64,000 bases of DNA, from contig JBPRGH010000113.1 of the NCBI GenBank assembly GCA_051418055.1, forward strand, positions 1-64,000, read 5' to 3'. Position 1 is the stretch's first letter, and every line of letters starts with the position of its first letter. The translations under genes and the position numbers were made by a program. This document shows positions 34,714-44,503 of this stretch, piece after piece. This stretch comes from JBPRGH01 sp051418055 (GTDB lineage: Bacteria > Bacteroidota > Bacteroidia > Cytophagales > Cyclobacteriaceae). Below the pieces are notes generated by a model. It searched no databases, had not been told where the DNA came from, and saw only the letters and a list, made by a program, of their open reading frames with translations.

Positions 34714-37700
34714 TTAAAAATTTGCTCTTAAAGTAATATCCACTCCCTGGACCGCAGGCACATTAAAATAATCCAGCCCAACTGTACCAACCCCACCTAA
34801 TCCTGCTCCTGCATAATTTGTTTCGGGGTCACCTCCGGAATACTTTGTCCACAATGCCAGGTTCCGACCCGTCGCTGAAACCATTAAATCCTTCATTCCA
34901 ATTTTATTTGCCCAATTTTCCGGCAGAATATATCCTATAGTAAGATACCGCAACCTTGTCCAGCTCGCATCTTCGACAAAATTGGTCCCTACACTTGCAT
35001 AATTGTTAAAAAATCCCTGATCCAGTACTACTTCATTAGTGTTTTCTACAAACCCACCTTCCTGCTCTACTACACCTGTAAATACTGTAGATCGATTACG
35101 ATGTTCCTCCAGATAACCGGAAGAACCATTTGCTATCATTGTAGCGTTGGCGGCATTTAAAACGTCCCCACCTATCCGTATATCCACCAGAAATGAGATA
35201 TTGAACTTTTTATAATTTACAGAGTTTGTTATTCCAATTATGGCTTTAGGTTCACGGTTACCCAGATAGGCCCTTGTTCCATCAATAACCCTCGTCCCAT
35301 CACTGTTTAAAATAAAATTGCCATCCTCATCCGTTGCATATCTTCCAATTCTAGGATAGCCATTTTCATCTACAACCAATTGACCGAATTCATTATAAAG
35401 GTAAACTGTCCCCTCAAGGGCCAACAGTGGTTCGCCAACAAGAGAACTTGGTATTGCTGCTGAAATTAATTGACCTGAAGTAACAGGTAGTTTAGAAACA
35501 AATTCAGGAAGCTCAATTAATGTGGACCTGTTGCCTGATATATTTGCCAGTAAATTCCATGAAAGATCTCCGGTATTAACAAGCTGTGCATCCGCGACAA
35601 TTTCTATTCCCTTGTTTTGAATAGAACCGCTGTTAAATACTAACTGTATCCATCCTGAAGAAGGTGATATACGCGATTGAATAATAGCATCTTCCGTGAT
35701 CATATTATAATATGACATATCAAGCCTGAATCTGCCGTTAAGGAATCGCAGGTCTGCACCTACTTCCCATGTAGTTGTTATTTCGGGAGCAATATTTGGG
35801 TTTCCAGCATAATAATCATATTTAAAACCTCCGTTTATTGCATTATAATTTTCCAAAACTGCTGTGGTCCGGTGCGCAGGAGCATCCTTGCCGATTTGTG
35901 CCCAGCTACCCCTAATTTTACCGTAACTCAAAAAACTTTGATTTTTTAAGAACTCTGAGAAGATAATACCTCCACTGACCGAAGGATAGAAAAAAGAATT
36001 ATTATCTTTCGCCAACGTAGAAGACCAATCATTACGGGCTGTTACTCCCAAATAAAAAACCCCGTCATAATCCAGTTTGATATCACCAAAAACTCCTGCA
36101 ATCCGTCTTCGGCTAACGTTCTGATTTACCTCAATCGTTTGCAGGTTATTAATATTATCAAGAAGTGTATTTCTGTATCCACTACCAGAGATATAAGTAT
36201 TCCTGCCGTTATCCAACTGGATATTCTGACCTACCATTGCATTAACAGAAATTTTCTCCGTTATCCTTTTATCATATCCCAGTAAAGCAGTTGATGTTAT
36301 TAAATTTGATGAACGTTCAATTTCCGTGATCCTGCCACTAAATGCCTCCGCACTTCCGGCACTTCCGGGCCTTGCAATTGACTTGTAATGTTGGTTTGTA
36401 AAATCACCCCCTAAACGATATGTAAATGTTAGAGGCTCTATAATATTCCAGGAGAAGCTGGTTAATGAGATTATTCTGTTTACGTCATCTGTGATTGGAT
36501 TATTTTCTGCACGCCAATATGGATTTTCAGGATTATTCCATAACCTGTCGGGCTCCCTATCTATAAGCCATCTTTTAGAACCATCCGGGTTGAGATATTG
36601 AGACATATCATCATTAATTGGCCATCTGTAGATATTATACATAGTTCCAAACCCTGTGCGTACATTATTAGAATTCACAAGATTTAAGGAAGTATTTACC
36701 TCTACTTTATCACTAATTTTATTAGTACCTTTCAATAGCAGGCCATACCTTCTTAGGTTTTCACCCGGAAATATCCCGTCATGATTTAAATAATTTGCTG
36801 ACATATAGCCGCTTAATTTATCTGTAGCTGAAGAAAGGGAAAGATCATATTTCTGTCTTAGTCCCGCTTCAAGAAAATTATCGACATTATCGTAGACTTC
36901 TTCGTTGGTGGTAACCAAAGGTCCCCAGCTGTTGGTTGTCTCAGGGTCGAATACGCCAGAATTACCCTGTTTATAGATCATTTGCCGTGGTGATGTACGA
37001 AAAGCCTGATCAACAGAAACTGAAGAAGAAAAATTAACCGATGTTACACCTGCTCTGCCTCTTTTAGTTGTTATTACTATAGCTCCATTTCCAGCTTCTA
37101 ATCCATATAAGGCTGCTGCTGCCCCTCCTTTTAATACAGTAATAGATTCAATATCATTAGGATTAATATCCATTGCGCGATTAGCGCCTCCAAAAGAAGC
37201 AGAATTACTTATAGGAATCCCATCAACAACAAATAATGGTTGGTTACTTGTCGTTTCATTAACAGAATTTGCTCCTCTTATCAATATATGACTACTTGCC
37301 CCTGGAGAACCACTGGAATTTGTGATTTGTACTCCTGCTACTTTTCCCTGAAGGGCATTTACTAAATTATCCTGATTACTTTCTACTAACTCTGCACTTT
37401 TTACCTCCTGAACAGAATAATTAATTGCTTTTTTTTCAGTGGCAACACCAAAAGCTGTAACTACAACTTCAGTTAATTGTGTGGCATCAACATCTAATTT
37501 AACATCTATGACATTTCGATTATTAATTGGTACTTCTTTAGTTGTAAATCCGATGTAGCTAAATATGAGCCGGATATTTTGCAGGTCCTCATTAGCAATT
37601 TCAAGTCGGTAGTTACCATTTACATCTGTTATTGTGCCCCTGGTGGTTCCTTTGAGCATAACACTGGCACCAACTAGCGGCTCATCATTTTCGCTACTCA

Positions 37701-37791
37701 AGATAGAGCCTGAAACAATATGCTGAGCTGTCAAAGTATTGCCGAAAGCTGCTGTAATACATAAAAAAACAATAAGCGAGAGTCTTAACAT
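34714..37791 (-). CDS. SusC/RagA family TonB-dependent transporter
   Basis: The 1025-residue protein has a signal peptide (about 1-23), a carboxypeptidase-like N-terminal extension (about 25-105) with GASVMLKGTTRGTITDVNGNY, the plug domain (VNALQGKVAGVQITNSSGSPGASSHILIRG, then DIESITVLKGGAAAALYG), and a TonB-dependent barrel ending in an aromatic residue (TLRANF). It imports oligomers through the outer membrane with SusD. It is the first gene of the minus-strand operon and is divergent from the DeoR regulator, which may control it. Confidence 0.95.
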   Translation of the reverse strand: MLRLSLIVFLCITAAFGNTLTAQHIVSGSILSSENDEPLVGASVMLKGTTRGTITDVNGNYRLEIANEDLQNIRLIFSYIGFTTKEVPINNRNVIDVKLDVDATQLTEVVVTAFGVATEKKAINYSVQEVKSAELVESNQDNLVNALQGKVAGVQITNSSGSPGASSHILIRGANSVNETTSNQPLFVVDGIPISNSASFGGANRAMDINPNDIESITVLKGGAAAALYGLEAGNGAIVITTKRGRAGVTSVNFSSSVSVDQAFRTSPRQMIYKQGNSGVFDPETTNSWGPLVTTNEEVYDNVDNFLEAGLRQKYDLSLSSATDKLSGYMSANYLNHDGIFPGENLRRYGLLLKGTNKISDKVEVNTSLNLVNSNNVRTGFGTMYNIYRWPINDDMSQYLNPDGSKRWLIDREPDRLWNNPENPYWRAENNPITDDVNRIISLTSFSWNIIEPLTFTYRLGGDFTNQHYKSIARPGSAGSAEAFSGRITEIERSSNLITSTALLGYDKRITEKISVNAMVGQNIQLDNGRNTYISGSGYRNTLLDNINNLQTIEVNQNVSRRRIAGVFGDIKLDYDGVFYLGVTARNDWSSTLAKDNNSFFYPSVSGGIIFSEFLKNQSFLSYGKIRGSWAQIGKDAPAHRTTAVLENYNAINGGFKYDYYAGNPNIAPEITTTWEVGADLRFLNGRFRLDMSYYNMITEDAIIQSRISPSSGWIQLVFNSGSIQNKGIEIVADAQLVNTGDLSWNLLANISGNRSTLIELPEFVSKLPVTSGQLISAAIPSSLVGEPLLALEGTVYLYNEFGQLVVDENGYPRIGRYATDEDGNFILNSDGTRVIDGTRAYLGNREPKAIIGITNSVNYKKFNISFLVDIRIGGDVLNAANATMIANGSSGYLEEHRNRSTVFTGVVEQEGGFVENTNEVVLDQGFFNNYASVGTNFVEDASWTRLRYLTIGYILPENWANKIGMKDLMVSATGRNLALWTKYSGGDPETNYAGAGLGGVGTVGLDYFNVPAVQGVDITLRANF

Positions 37792-37984
37792 GGATCTTAA
37801 GATGTTTTTTTTATGAATATAGAAGAAGATTTAAAATAAACCAAATGAAATACTGCAATTTCCAGCAATAACTAGAATTTTTTATTGAATTTCAAGTAAT
37901 ATCAATTATATTCAATTACATTTATATCCTCTATGCCTTTGTTTTATCTTGATTATAGCTATATATCATTACTTATAGGTATCT
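37792..37984. promoter_or_regulatory. Divergent control region between susC and the DeoR regulator
   Basis: These 193 AT-rich bases must hold promoters for both directions. An inverted repeat, ATTGAAT (37884-37890) and ATTCAAT (37910-37916), has centres 26 bases apart, about two and a half turns. That is a possible site for a dimeric DeoR-type regulator. I could not fix either promoter with confidence. Confidence 0.45.
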
Positions 37985-38782
37985 ATGAATGAATATTCTA
38001 AATTTGCACCTGTCAGATCAGATTCTGTTTCAATGCTACGTAAGGAAAGACATGATTATATTATTCAAAAAGTAAGATTGAATAATAAAGTAATATCCTC
38101 TGAGCTCAGTAAGGAGCTTAATGTTTCAGAGGATACCATTAGAAGGGATTTACGCGAACTGTCACATCAGGGAGCTATCCTGAAGGTACATGGAGGGGCA
38201 GTAACTACCAGTCAGCATGTTTTTCACTATCAAAAAGAAGAAATTGTTGATTATGAATTAAAACATATAATAGCCCTTAAAGCGGTACCCCTAATAAAAA
38301 ATAATTCAGTAATTGTAATGAGCGGTGGTACTACAAACCTTGAATTAGCCAGCATCCTTCCCCTCGATCTTAATGCAACTATTTATACGTATAGCCTTCC
38401 CATTGCCCTGCAGCTTACTGAACATCCTAACATTGAACTGATCTTTATAGGCGGAAAGATGCAGAAAAACGCACAGGTAACTATAGGAATGGATGTAATA
38501 AGCGTTATTAACAAAATCAGAGCTGATTATTGTTTTCTCGGAGTAAGTGGCCTGGATATTAATGCTGGTTTAACCGAAATTGATTGGGAGGTAGCACATG
38601 TAAAAAAAGCAATGATCTCTATTTCAGAGAAAAATATCCTTTTATCCACAGCATCCAAATTAAAAACTGTACAACGATATCTGGTAGAAACCACTGATAA
38701 CCTTGATACAATTATAACTGATCTGGATAAAACCGATGAAAGAATTCGAGCTTTTGAACGTAAAGGAATTGAAGTGCATTGA
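37985..38782 (+). CDS. DeoR family transcriptional regulator
   Basis: The 265-residue protein has the DeoR winged helix (about 20-75) with VISSELSKELNVSEDTIRRDLREL and HGGAVT, and a C-terminal DeoRC sensor domain (about 90-250) with IVMSGGTTNLELASIL and LSTASKLKT. DeoR proteins usually sense phosphorylated sugars and repress sugar catabolic operons. It lies between susC and the NagB/NagZ operon, so a phosphorylated amino sugar is the likely signal (inference). Confidence 0.93.
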   Translation: MNEYSKFAPVRSDSVSMLRKERHDYIIQKVRLNNKVISSELSKELNVSEDTIRRDLRELSHQGAILKVHGGAVTTSQHVFHYQKEEIVDYELKHIIALKAVPLIKNNSVIVMSGGTTNLELASILPLDLNATIYTYSLPIALQLTEHPNIELIFIGGKMQKNAQVTIGMDVISVINKIRADYCFLGVSGLDINAGLTEIDWEVAHVKKAMISISEKNILLSTASKLKTVQRYLVETTDNLDTIITDLDKTDERIRAFERKGIEVH

Positions 38783-39136
38783 TTAACAACCCCCTGACAT
38801 TAAATACTTTAAAAGTTTAATTATAAATTTTTTAAAGTTTTATACTCTTCATTTTTCACAGCTCAAATTCTCTTCCGGCATCACCTCATTCCTCTAGACT
38901 CTCCGCCAAAATACACTTTTAGGCCTATAAAAATTTATAAATACAATGGAGAATTAGTGCATTGTGAAGGAAATAACTGCATCTCTATCGCTAAATCGGC
39001 ATTAATCAGCATATATTATAGCCATTTCATTAAATTTCATGCATAAAACTGCAAATTCTCTTGCAATAGTCTGAATAAAATGATTAATTTGATAAACCAT
39101 TTTATCATTCTCGTTCACACCACTATCTGAAGAAAT
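38783..39136. other. 354-bp gap before the nagB operon
   Basis: No ORF or clear RNA is seen. The region is AT-rich. Near 39079-39108, just upstream of the operon start, AATGAT and ATCATT form a loose inverted repeat that could be an operator. No terminator hairpin for the regulator gene was found by eye. Confidence 0.35.
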
Positions 39137-41074
39137 ATGATTGACCTTGGAACTTCTGAAAAACTTTTCGCCCCGGAATCAAAAAACTATGAAAAGATCG
39201 ATACATCCGTTTATGATGATTCCGAAACAGCTTCTTTTTATGTTGCAAAAGAAATTGCTTCATTAATAAAAGAAAAGGCATCAAAGGGAGAGTATGCTGT
39301 TTTAGGACTAGCTACCGGCTCCAGTCCTACAAAAGTATATGATTATTTAATCCGGTTTCATCAGGATGAAGGATTAAGCTTTAAAAATGTTATCACTTTT
39401 AACCTGGATGAATATTATCCTATAGATCCAAATTCTTTACAAAGCTATGTTCGATTTATGAACGAACATCTTTTTAATCATATTGATATAAATCCAAAAA
39501 ATGTACACATCCCGGATGGAACGTTACCTCCGGAAAAAATTAAAAGTTTCTGTAATGATTACGAAGCTCGTATTATAAGCTTTGGAGGCCTTGATATTCA
39601 ATTATTGGGAATAGGACGGACAGGACATGTGGGTTTTAATGAGCCCGGCTCTTCAATTAAAAGCAGGACCAGATTAATAAGACTGGATAAAATCACCAGG
39701 CTTGATGCAGCAAGTGATTTCTTTGGTGAAGAAAATGTACCATCACGAGCTATTACAATGGGAGTTGGTACCATTCTTTCTGCTAAAAAAATATTCCTTC
39801 TTGCGTGGGGGGAAGGAAAAGCCGATGTGATCAAAGAGGCCGTGGAAGGTGAGATAAAAGAATCTATTCCTGCTTCATTCCTTCAGACACATGATAATTG
39901 TGAATTTGTTATCGATTCTGCTGCCGGAAGTAAACTTACCCGTATAAGAACTCCCTGGCTTATTGAAGAGTGCGAATGGGATGATCGGCTTATTAAAAAG
40001 GCTGTAATATGGTTGTCAGAAAAAGTAAATAAAGTGATCCTGAAGCTCACGAATGAGGATTATAATGAGTATGGAATGGGAAACCTTGTTGCGGAATATG
40101 ATTCTGCAGAGAAAATAAACCTTAAAGTATTTAATGAGCTACAACATACAATAACAGGCTGGCCTGGTGGTAAACCGGGGGTTGATGACAGCACAAGACC
40201 GGAAAGATCAAAACCCTTTCCTAAAAAGTCACTCATATTCAGTCCACATCCGGACGATGATGTAATATCAATGGGGGGCACATTAATCCGACTTGTAGAT
40301 CAGGGGCATGATGTACATATCGCCTATCAAACATCAGGGAATATCGCTGTATTTGATGATGAAGTGATCAGGTTTCTAGATTTTACAAAAGAAGCCATAA
40401 AAAATAAAGAAGCCAGCAAGGAAATTTCCGATCTTCTAAAACGAATAGGGGGTCAGCTGAGACATAAAAAATCCGGTGATGTAGATTCTAAAGAGGTCCA
40501 GGAATTTAAAGGATTGATCAGAAAAGGGGAAGCAATGTCAGCCTGCAGGTATTGTAATATAAAAGAGGAGAATGTTTACTTTCTTAATCTCCCTTTTTAT
40601 GAAACCGGGAAAGTAAAAAAGAAGCCCCTGGGAGAAGATGACGTTAAAATCATTTATGACCTTTTAAATAAATTACAACCAGACCAGATATTTGCAGCAG
40701 GAGACCTTTCTGATCCTCACGGTACCCACCGTGTCTGCCTACAGGCAATTTTTAAAGCCATAGAGCAGCTAAAGTCGGAAGGTGCAGAATGGCTTAAAAA
40801 TACATACGTATGGCTGTATCGAGGAGCGTGGCAGGAATGGGATATTTCCGACATTGAAATGGCTGTACCTATAGGCCCAAAAGATCTGGCCCGTAAAAAA
40901 ATAGCCATCTTCAAACATCAATCACAAAAGGATAAGGCTATGTTTCCTGGGAGTGATGCCCGAGAGTTCTGGCAACGGGCAGAGGATAGAAATCATGAAA
41001 CAGCACAAAAATATGATCATCTCGGATTACCGGAATATGAAGCTGTTGAAGCATTTGTAAGGTGGAAATTTTAA
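39137..41074 (+). CDS. Glucosamine-6-phosphate deaminase-like / PIG-L deacetylase fusion
   Basis: The 645-residue protein joins a NagB-like domain (about 1-265) to a PIG-L/LmbE zinc deacetylase-like domain (about 360-645). NagB features are LATGSSPTKVYDYL, FNLDEYYPIDP and GHVGFNEPGS; the motif that is GxDGH in E. coli NagB reads GRTGH here, so the catalytic Asp141 position is Thr. The second domain keeps zinc motifs HPDDD (with GGTLIRL) and DPHGTHR. NagB turns GlcN-6-P into Fru-6-P and ammonia; PIG-L enzymes remove N-acetyl groups. No nagA is nearby. It heads the operon to NagZ. Cytosolic. Confidence 0.9.
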   Translation: MIDLGTSEKLFAPESKNYEKIDTSVYDDSETASFYVAKEIASLIKEKASKGEYAVLGLATGSSPTKVYDYLIRFHQDEGLSFKNVITFNLDEYYPIDPNSLQSYVRFMNEHLFNHIDINPKNVHIPDGTLPPEKIKSFCNDYEARIISFGGLDIQLLGIGRTGHVGFNEPGSSIKSRTRLIRLDKITRLDAASDFFGEENVPSRAITMGVGTILSAKKIFLLAWGEGKADVIKEAVEGEIKESIPASFLQTHDNCEFVIDSAAGSKLTRIRTPWLIEECEWDDRLIKKAVIWLSEKVNKVILKLTNEDYNEYGMGNLVAEYDSAEKINLKVFNELQHTITGWPGGKPGVDDSTRPERSKPFPKKSLIFSPHPDDDVISMGGTLIRLVDQGHDVHIAYQTSGNIAVFDDEVIRFLDFTKEAIKNKEASKEISDLLKRIGGQLRHKKSGDVDSKEVQEFKGLIRKGEAMSACRYCNIKEENVYFLNLPFYETGKVKKKPLGEDDVKIIYDLLNKLQPDQIFAAGDLSDPHGTHRVCLQAIFKAIEQLKSEGAEWLKNTYVWLYRGAWQEWDISDIEMAVPIGPKDLARKKIAIFKHQSQKDKAMFPGSDAREFWQRAEDRNHETAQKYDHLGLPEYEAVEAFVRWKF

Positions 41075-41150
41075 CCACTTCTATTCCTATTAACTAACTA
41101 CTTCTGCCGGCTTTTAATAAGCTGACAGTTTTTTTAACTTATAAAAAATA

Positions 41151-42707
41151 ATGAATTTAAAGCATCTCTTAATTAGCTGTTTCTGTTTCCTTTTAATATA
41201 CTCTGTTTCTGCTCAGGATCATCCTCCAAAAAAGGAATTCCGGGGCATCTGGATCGCTACTGTCGCAAACATCGACTGGCCAAAAAGCCGGGGCCTTAGT
41301 GAGGAAAAACAAAAAGAACAATTTAATGAAATACTCGATTTTTATCAGAACCTGAATTTTAATGTGGCGGTAGTACAGATCCGTGCAGCTGGCGACGCCT
41401 TTTACCCCACGGAAAAGGCACCCTGGTCACGGTTTCTTATGGGTACTGAAAATTATGCACCGGATACATTATACGATCCTTTAGAATGGATGATCGAGGA
41501 AACTCATAAGCGCGGAATGGAATTCCATGCCTGGCTAAATCCTTATCGTGCTACCACAGATCTGGACACAGCAATTCTGGATGAGCAGCATGCATTTTAT
41601 CAACATCCCGAATGGATGGTAAAATACGGCACAAAGTATTACTTCAATCCAGGTCTTCCTGAAGTCAAAGAGCATGTGGTTGATGTAATTTCCGAGGTAG
41701 TGAGAAATTATGATATTGATGCCATCCATTTCGACGATTATTTTTATCCATATAAAATAACAAATCAAATCTTTGATGATAGCCTTCAGTATCAACAATA
41801 TGCTGCAGAAGGACAGTCAATTGATGACTGGAGAAGATCTAACGTTAGTGCATTAATACAAGAATGCTCTGAAATGATCAAAAGAGAAAAGCCCTGGGTG
41901 CAATTTGGGATTAGTCCTTTTGGGGTATGGCGAAATGCTGCTATGGATAGCACAGGTTCCAGCACAAGGGCCGGACAGACGACTTATGATGATCTTTATG
42001 CCGACGTACTTAAATGGATGAGGGAGAGATGGATTGATTATAATGTGCCGCAGCTTTACTGGAGCATGGACTATCCCGCCGCCTCACATAGAATACTGGT
42101 TGACTGGTGGTCAAAACAAGCTGGAAACAGCAATATTTATATTGGCCATGGCTTATATAAAGTAAAGGCTAATCCTGATAAAGCCTGGAACAAAATAAAA
42201 GAAATACCCAGACAAATAGAGCTTACAAGGGCAAAGCAAGAAATTGATGGCAGTGTATTTTTTAGTGCTAAATCAATAATGGGCCGGCATCGCAGATTGT
42301 CAAGACAGATATTAAGGAAATATTACAAATACCCTGCCTTGCCTCCTGCTTCTCCTTTTATAAATAAAACTCCCGCAGAAGTAGATCATAATGTTGAAGT
42401 TGTGGAGCGTAATGATAAATATCAGATTAAACTACAGGCAGATCAATCTGATTCTCTCAGATATGTCATTACATACAGGTCAAAAAATAAGAATCCAATA
42501 AACCTGGAAAATCCTGAAATGATCCTGAGTAAGATTTATTTAAAGCAGGATCAGCCTACTTATATATGCCTGCCAAAAAAGGGGCTAAAAAAAGGCAAAC
42601 CTGTAGTTCTGACTTTTCTCGATAAATACGGAATTGAAAGCAGACCGTACTATTACATGGTAAGCAAGGTGGGTGATAAAATTGTAATCCAACCTAATCT
42701 GATGTAG
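41151..42707 (+). CDS. GHL10 glycoside hydrolase (DUF187), periplasmic
   Basis: The 518-residue protein has a signal peptide (about 1-22, ending VSAQ) and one GHL10 TIM-barrel: KEFRGIWIATVANIDWP, NVAVVQIRAAGDAFYP, GMEFHAWLNPYR, IDAIHFDDYFYPYK and VPQLYWSMDYPAA, with a short beta tail. It lacks the Fn3 repeats and T9SS tail of the paralogue at 27999, so it should stay in the periplasm. The pair suggests sequential cleavage of a glycan outside and inside the outer membrane. A GNAT gene follows after 1 base. Confidence 0.92.
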   Translation: MNLKHLLISCFCFLLIYSVSAQDHPPKKEFRGIWIATVANIDWPKSRGLSEEKQKEQFNEILDFYQNLNFNVAVVQIRAAGDAFYPTEKAPWSRFLMGTENYAPDTLYDPLEWMIEETHKRGMEFHAWLNPYRATTDLDTAILDEQHAFYQHPEWMVKYGTKYYFNPGLPEVKEHVVDVISEVVRNYDIDAIHFDDYFYPYKITNQIFDDSLQYQQYAAEGQSIDDWRRSNVSALIQECSEMIKREKPWVQFGISPFGVWRNAAMDSTGSSTRAGQTTYDDLYADVLKWMRERWIDYNVPQLYWSMDYPAASHRILVDWWSKQAGNSNIYIGHGLYKVKANPDKAWNKIKEIPRQIELTRAKQEIDGSVFFSAKSIMGRHRRLSRQILRKYYKYPALPPASPFINKTPAEVDHNVEVVERNDKYQIKLQADQSDSLRYVITYRSKNKNPINLENPEMILSKIYLKQDQPTYICLPKKGLKKGKPVVLTFLDKYGIESRPYYYMVSKVGDKIVIQPNLM

Positions 42708-42708
42708 A

Positions 42709-43179
42709 ATGAAAGATATGCTGGTAAAGCTGCTGTCGTTACCTGATCCGGGACCTAAAGAAGAAAACCTTAATCGTGAGGGTATAATTTTCAGGAAACC
42801 TATTGCACCTGAAAAATCAATTGTAAGAGATTGGGTTTTAAAAAATTTTAGCACTTACTGGGCCAATGAAGTCGATGCTGCTTTTGGGAATTCACCGGTA
42901 ACCTGCTTCATTGCTCAGAAAGGAAATGATCTCGTGGGAATTGCCTGCTACGAAGCAACTTATAAGAATTTCTTTGGCCCAACAGGCACATTAGAAGCAT
43001 ATAGAAATAAAGGCATAGGAGAGGTCCTGCTTTTAAAAAGCCTTTCAGCAATGAAAGAGATGGGATATGCTTATGCTATTATAGGAGGGGTTGGGCCTGC
43101 ATCATATTATTCGAAAATAGTAAATGCGGTAGAAATTACCGGGTCAGAAAATAGTATTTATAAACATCTTTTAAAATAG
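42709..43179 (+). CDS. GNAT acetyltransferase
   Basis: The 156-residue protein is a compact GNAT: CFIAQKGNDLVGIACYEATYKNFFGPTGTLEAYRNKGIGEVLLLKSL holds the acetyl-CoA pocket with an RNKGIG loop. The N-terminal part is hydrophilic and the C-terminal part ends in ASYYSKIVNAVE. The acceptor is unknown. As it is one base after the GHL10 gene and 4 bases before the permease, an amino sugar or muropeptide acceptor is worth considering, but that is inference. Confidence 0.85.
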   Translation: MKDMLVKLLSLPDPGPKEENLNREGIIFRKPIAPEKSIVRDWVLKNFSTYWANEVDAAFGNSPVTCFIAQKGNDLVGIACYEATYKNFFGPTGTLEAYRNKGIGEVLLLKSLSAMKEMGYAYAIIGGVGPASYYSKIVNAVEITGSENSIYKHLLK

Positions 43180-43183
43180 AAGC

Positions 43184-44503
43184 ATGAGCCCATTGCCAGA
43201 GAAAAAAAATCCATGGACGTGGGTTTCATCTTTATATTTCACGGAAGGCTTACCGTATATTATTGTTATTGCCGTTTCAGTTATTATGTATAAACGGCTT
43301 GGTGTAAGCAATGCTGAGATAGGGCTTTATACAAGCTGGCTTTATCTCCCCTGGGTGATCAAACCTTTATGGAGCCCTCTGGTTGACCTCAAGAGTACTA
43401 AGAGAAAATGGTTTCTGGCCATGCAGGTAGTTATTGCCCTCTCCTTTCTGGGCGTAGCTGTCGTATTACCAACTAATAATTTTCTTGCTCTAACTCTTTT
43501 TTTCTTTTGGATTACAGCTTTTTCCTCAGCCACACATGATATAGCAGCCGATGGTTATTATATGTTAGCCCTTTCGGAAAAACAACAATCTTTCTTTTTA
43601 GGGATAAGAAGTACGTTTTACCGGCTTGCCATTGTAAGCGGTCAGGGGTTGCTCGTAATAGTGGCCGGACTGTTGGAAACTTCATACGGAGATAATCATT
43701 CTGCCTGGTCTGTCACAATGGTTACAGCTGCGAGTATCATGCTGGCCCTTAGTATCTATAACTTTTTCTTCACCCCGAATATAGAACAATCAGATAATTT
43801 TGTAAAAGCCGAAAAATTGACTTTTTTAGAAGTTTTTAGGTCGTTTTTTAGAAAAAAGAACATTGGAGTGGCGCTGGCATTTATCCTTCTTTATCGTTTA
43901 GGAGAAGCTCAATTAGTAAAAATGGCCTCGCCTTTTCTCTTGGATGAAAAAGCTACCGGAGGATTAGAGCTTTCGACTACTGCTGTCGGCACTATTTACG
44001 GTACCTTCGGAGTGATTGCTTTATCAATTGGCGGGATCTTAGGCGGAATTTTTATCTCCAGGGATGGTTTAGGGAAATGGATGCTCCCAATGATCCTGGC
44101 ACTTAATTTACCGAATATCTTATATGTCCTGTTAGCCTGGTTCCAGCCCTCCTCTATCATGTGGGTAATGAGTGTAGTTGTTATTGAGCAATTCGGATAC
44201 GGCCTGGGGTTCGCAGCATATTTGATGTACCTGATATATGTTGCTGAAGGAATCTCAAAAACGGCTCATTATGCTATCGGTACCGGTTTTATGGCACTTG
44301 GAATGATGTTGCCAGGCATGGTCAGCGGAATAATCCAGGAGGCGTTAGGCTACTTCGGATTCTTTATCTGGGTGGTTATTTCTGCCATTCCATGTATTCT
44401 GCTAGTAAAATACCTGGAGTTCCCTTTTGATTATGGTAAAAAAAATAAAACTCAATCTGATGCACCTGAAAAAAGAAGCCAAACAAAAAAACAATATGTT
44501 TGA
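43184..44503 (+). CDS. AmpG-like MFS permease
   Basis: The 439-residue protein has about 12 membrane helices. The opening WTWVSSLYFTEGLPYIIVIAVSVIMYKRLGVSNAEIGLYTSW and IKPLWSPLVDL match the AmpG group, which brings anhydro-muropeptides from periplasm to cytosol. FFWITAFSSATHDIAADGYYML is likewise typical. It precedes the NagZ-type gene, whose substrate is such a muropeptide, with an 8-base overlap. Transport of GlcNAc-(anhydro)MurNAc is the likely role, inferred from both. Confidence 0.88.
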   Translation: MSPLPEKKNPWTWVSSLYFTEGLPYIIVIAVSVIMYKRLGVSNAEIGLYTSWLYLPWVIKPLWSPLVDLKSTKRKWFLAMQVVIALSFLGVAVVLPTNNFLALTLFFFWITAFSSATHDIAADGYYMLALSEKQQSFFLGIRSTFYRLAIVSGQGLLVIVAGLLETSYGDNHSAWSVTMVTAASIMLALSIYNFFFTPNIEQSDNFVKAEKLTFLEVFRSFFRKKNIGVALAFILLYRLGEAQLVKMASPFLLDEKATGGLELSTTAVGTIYGTFGVIALSIGGILGGIFISRDGLGKWMLPMILALNLPNILYVLLAWFQPSSIMWVMSVVVIEQFGYGLGFAAYLMYLIYVAEGISKTAHYAIGTGFMALGMMLPGMVSGIIQEALGYFGFFIWVVISAIPCILLVKYLEFPFDYGKKNKTQSDAPEKRSQTKKQYV

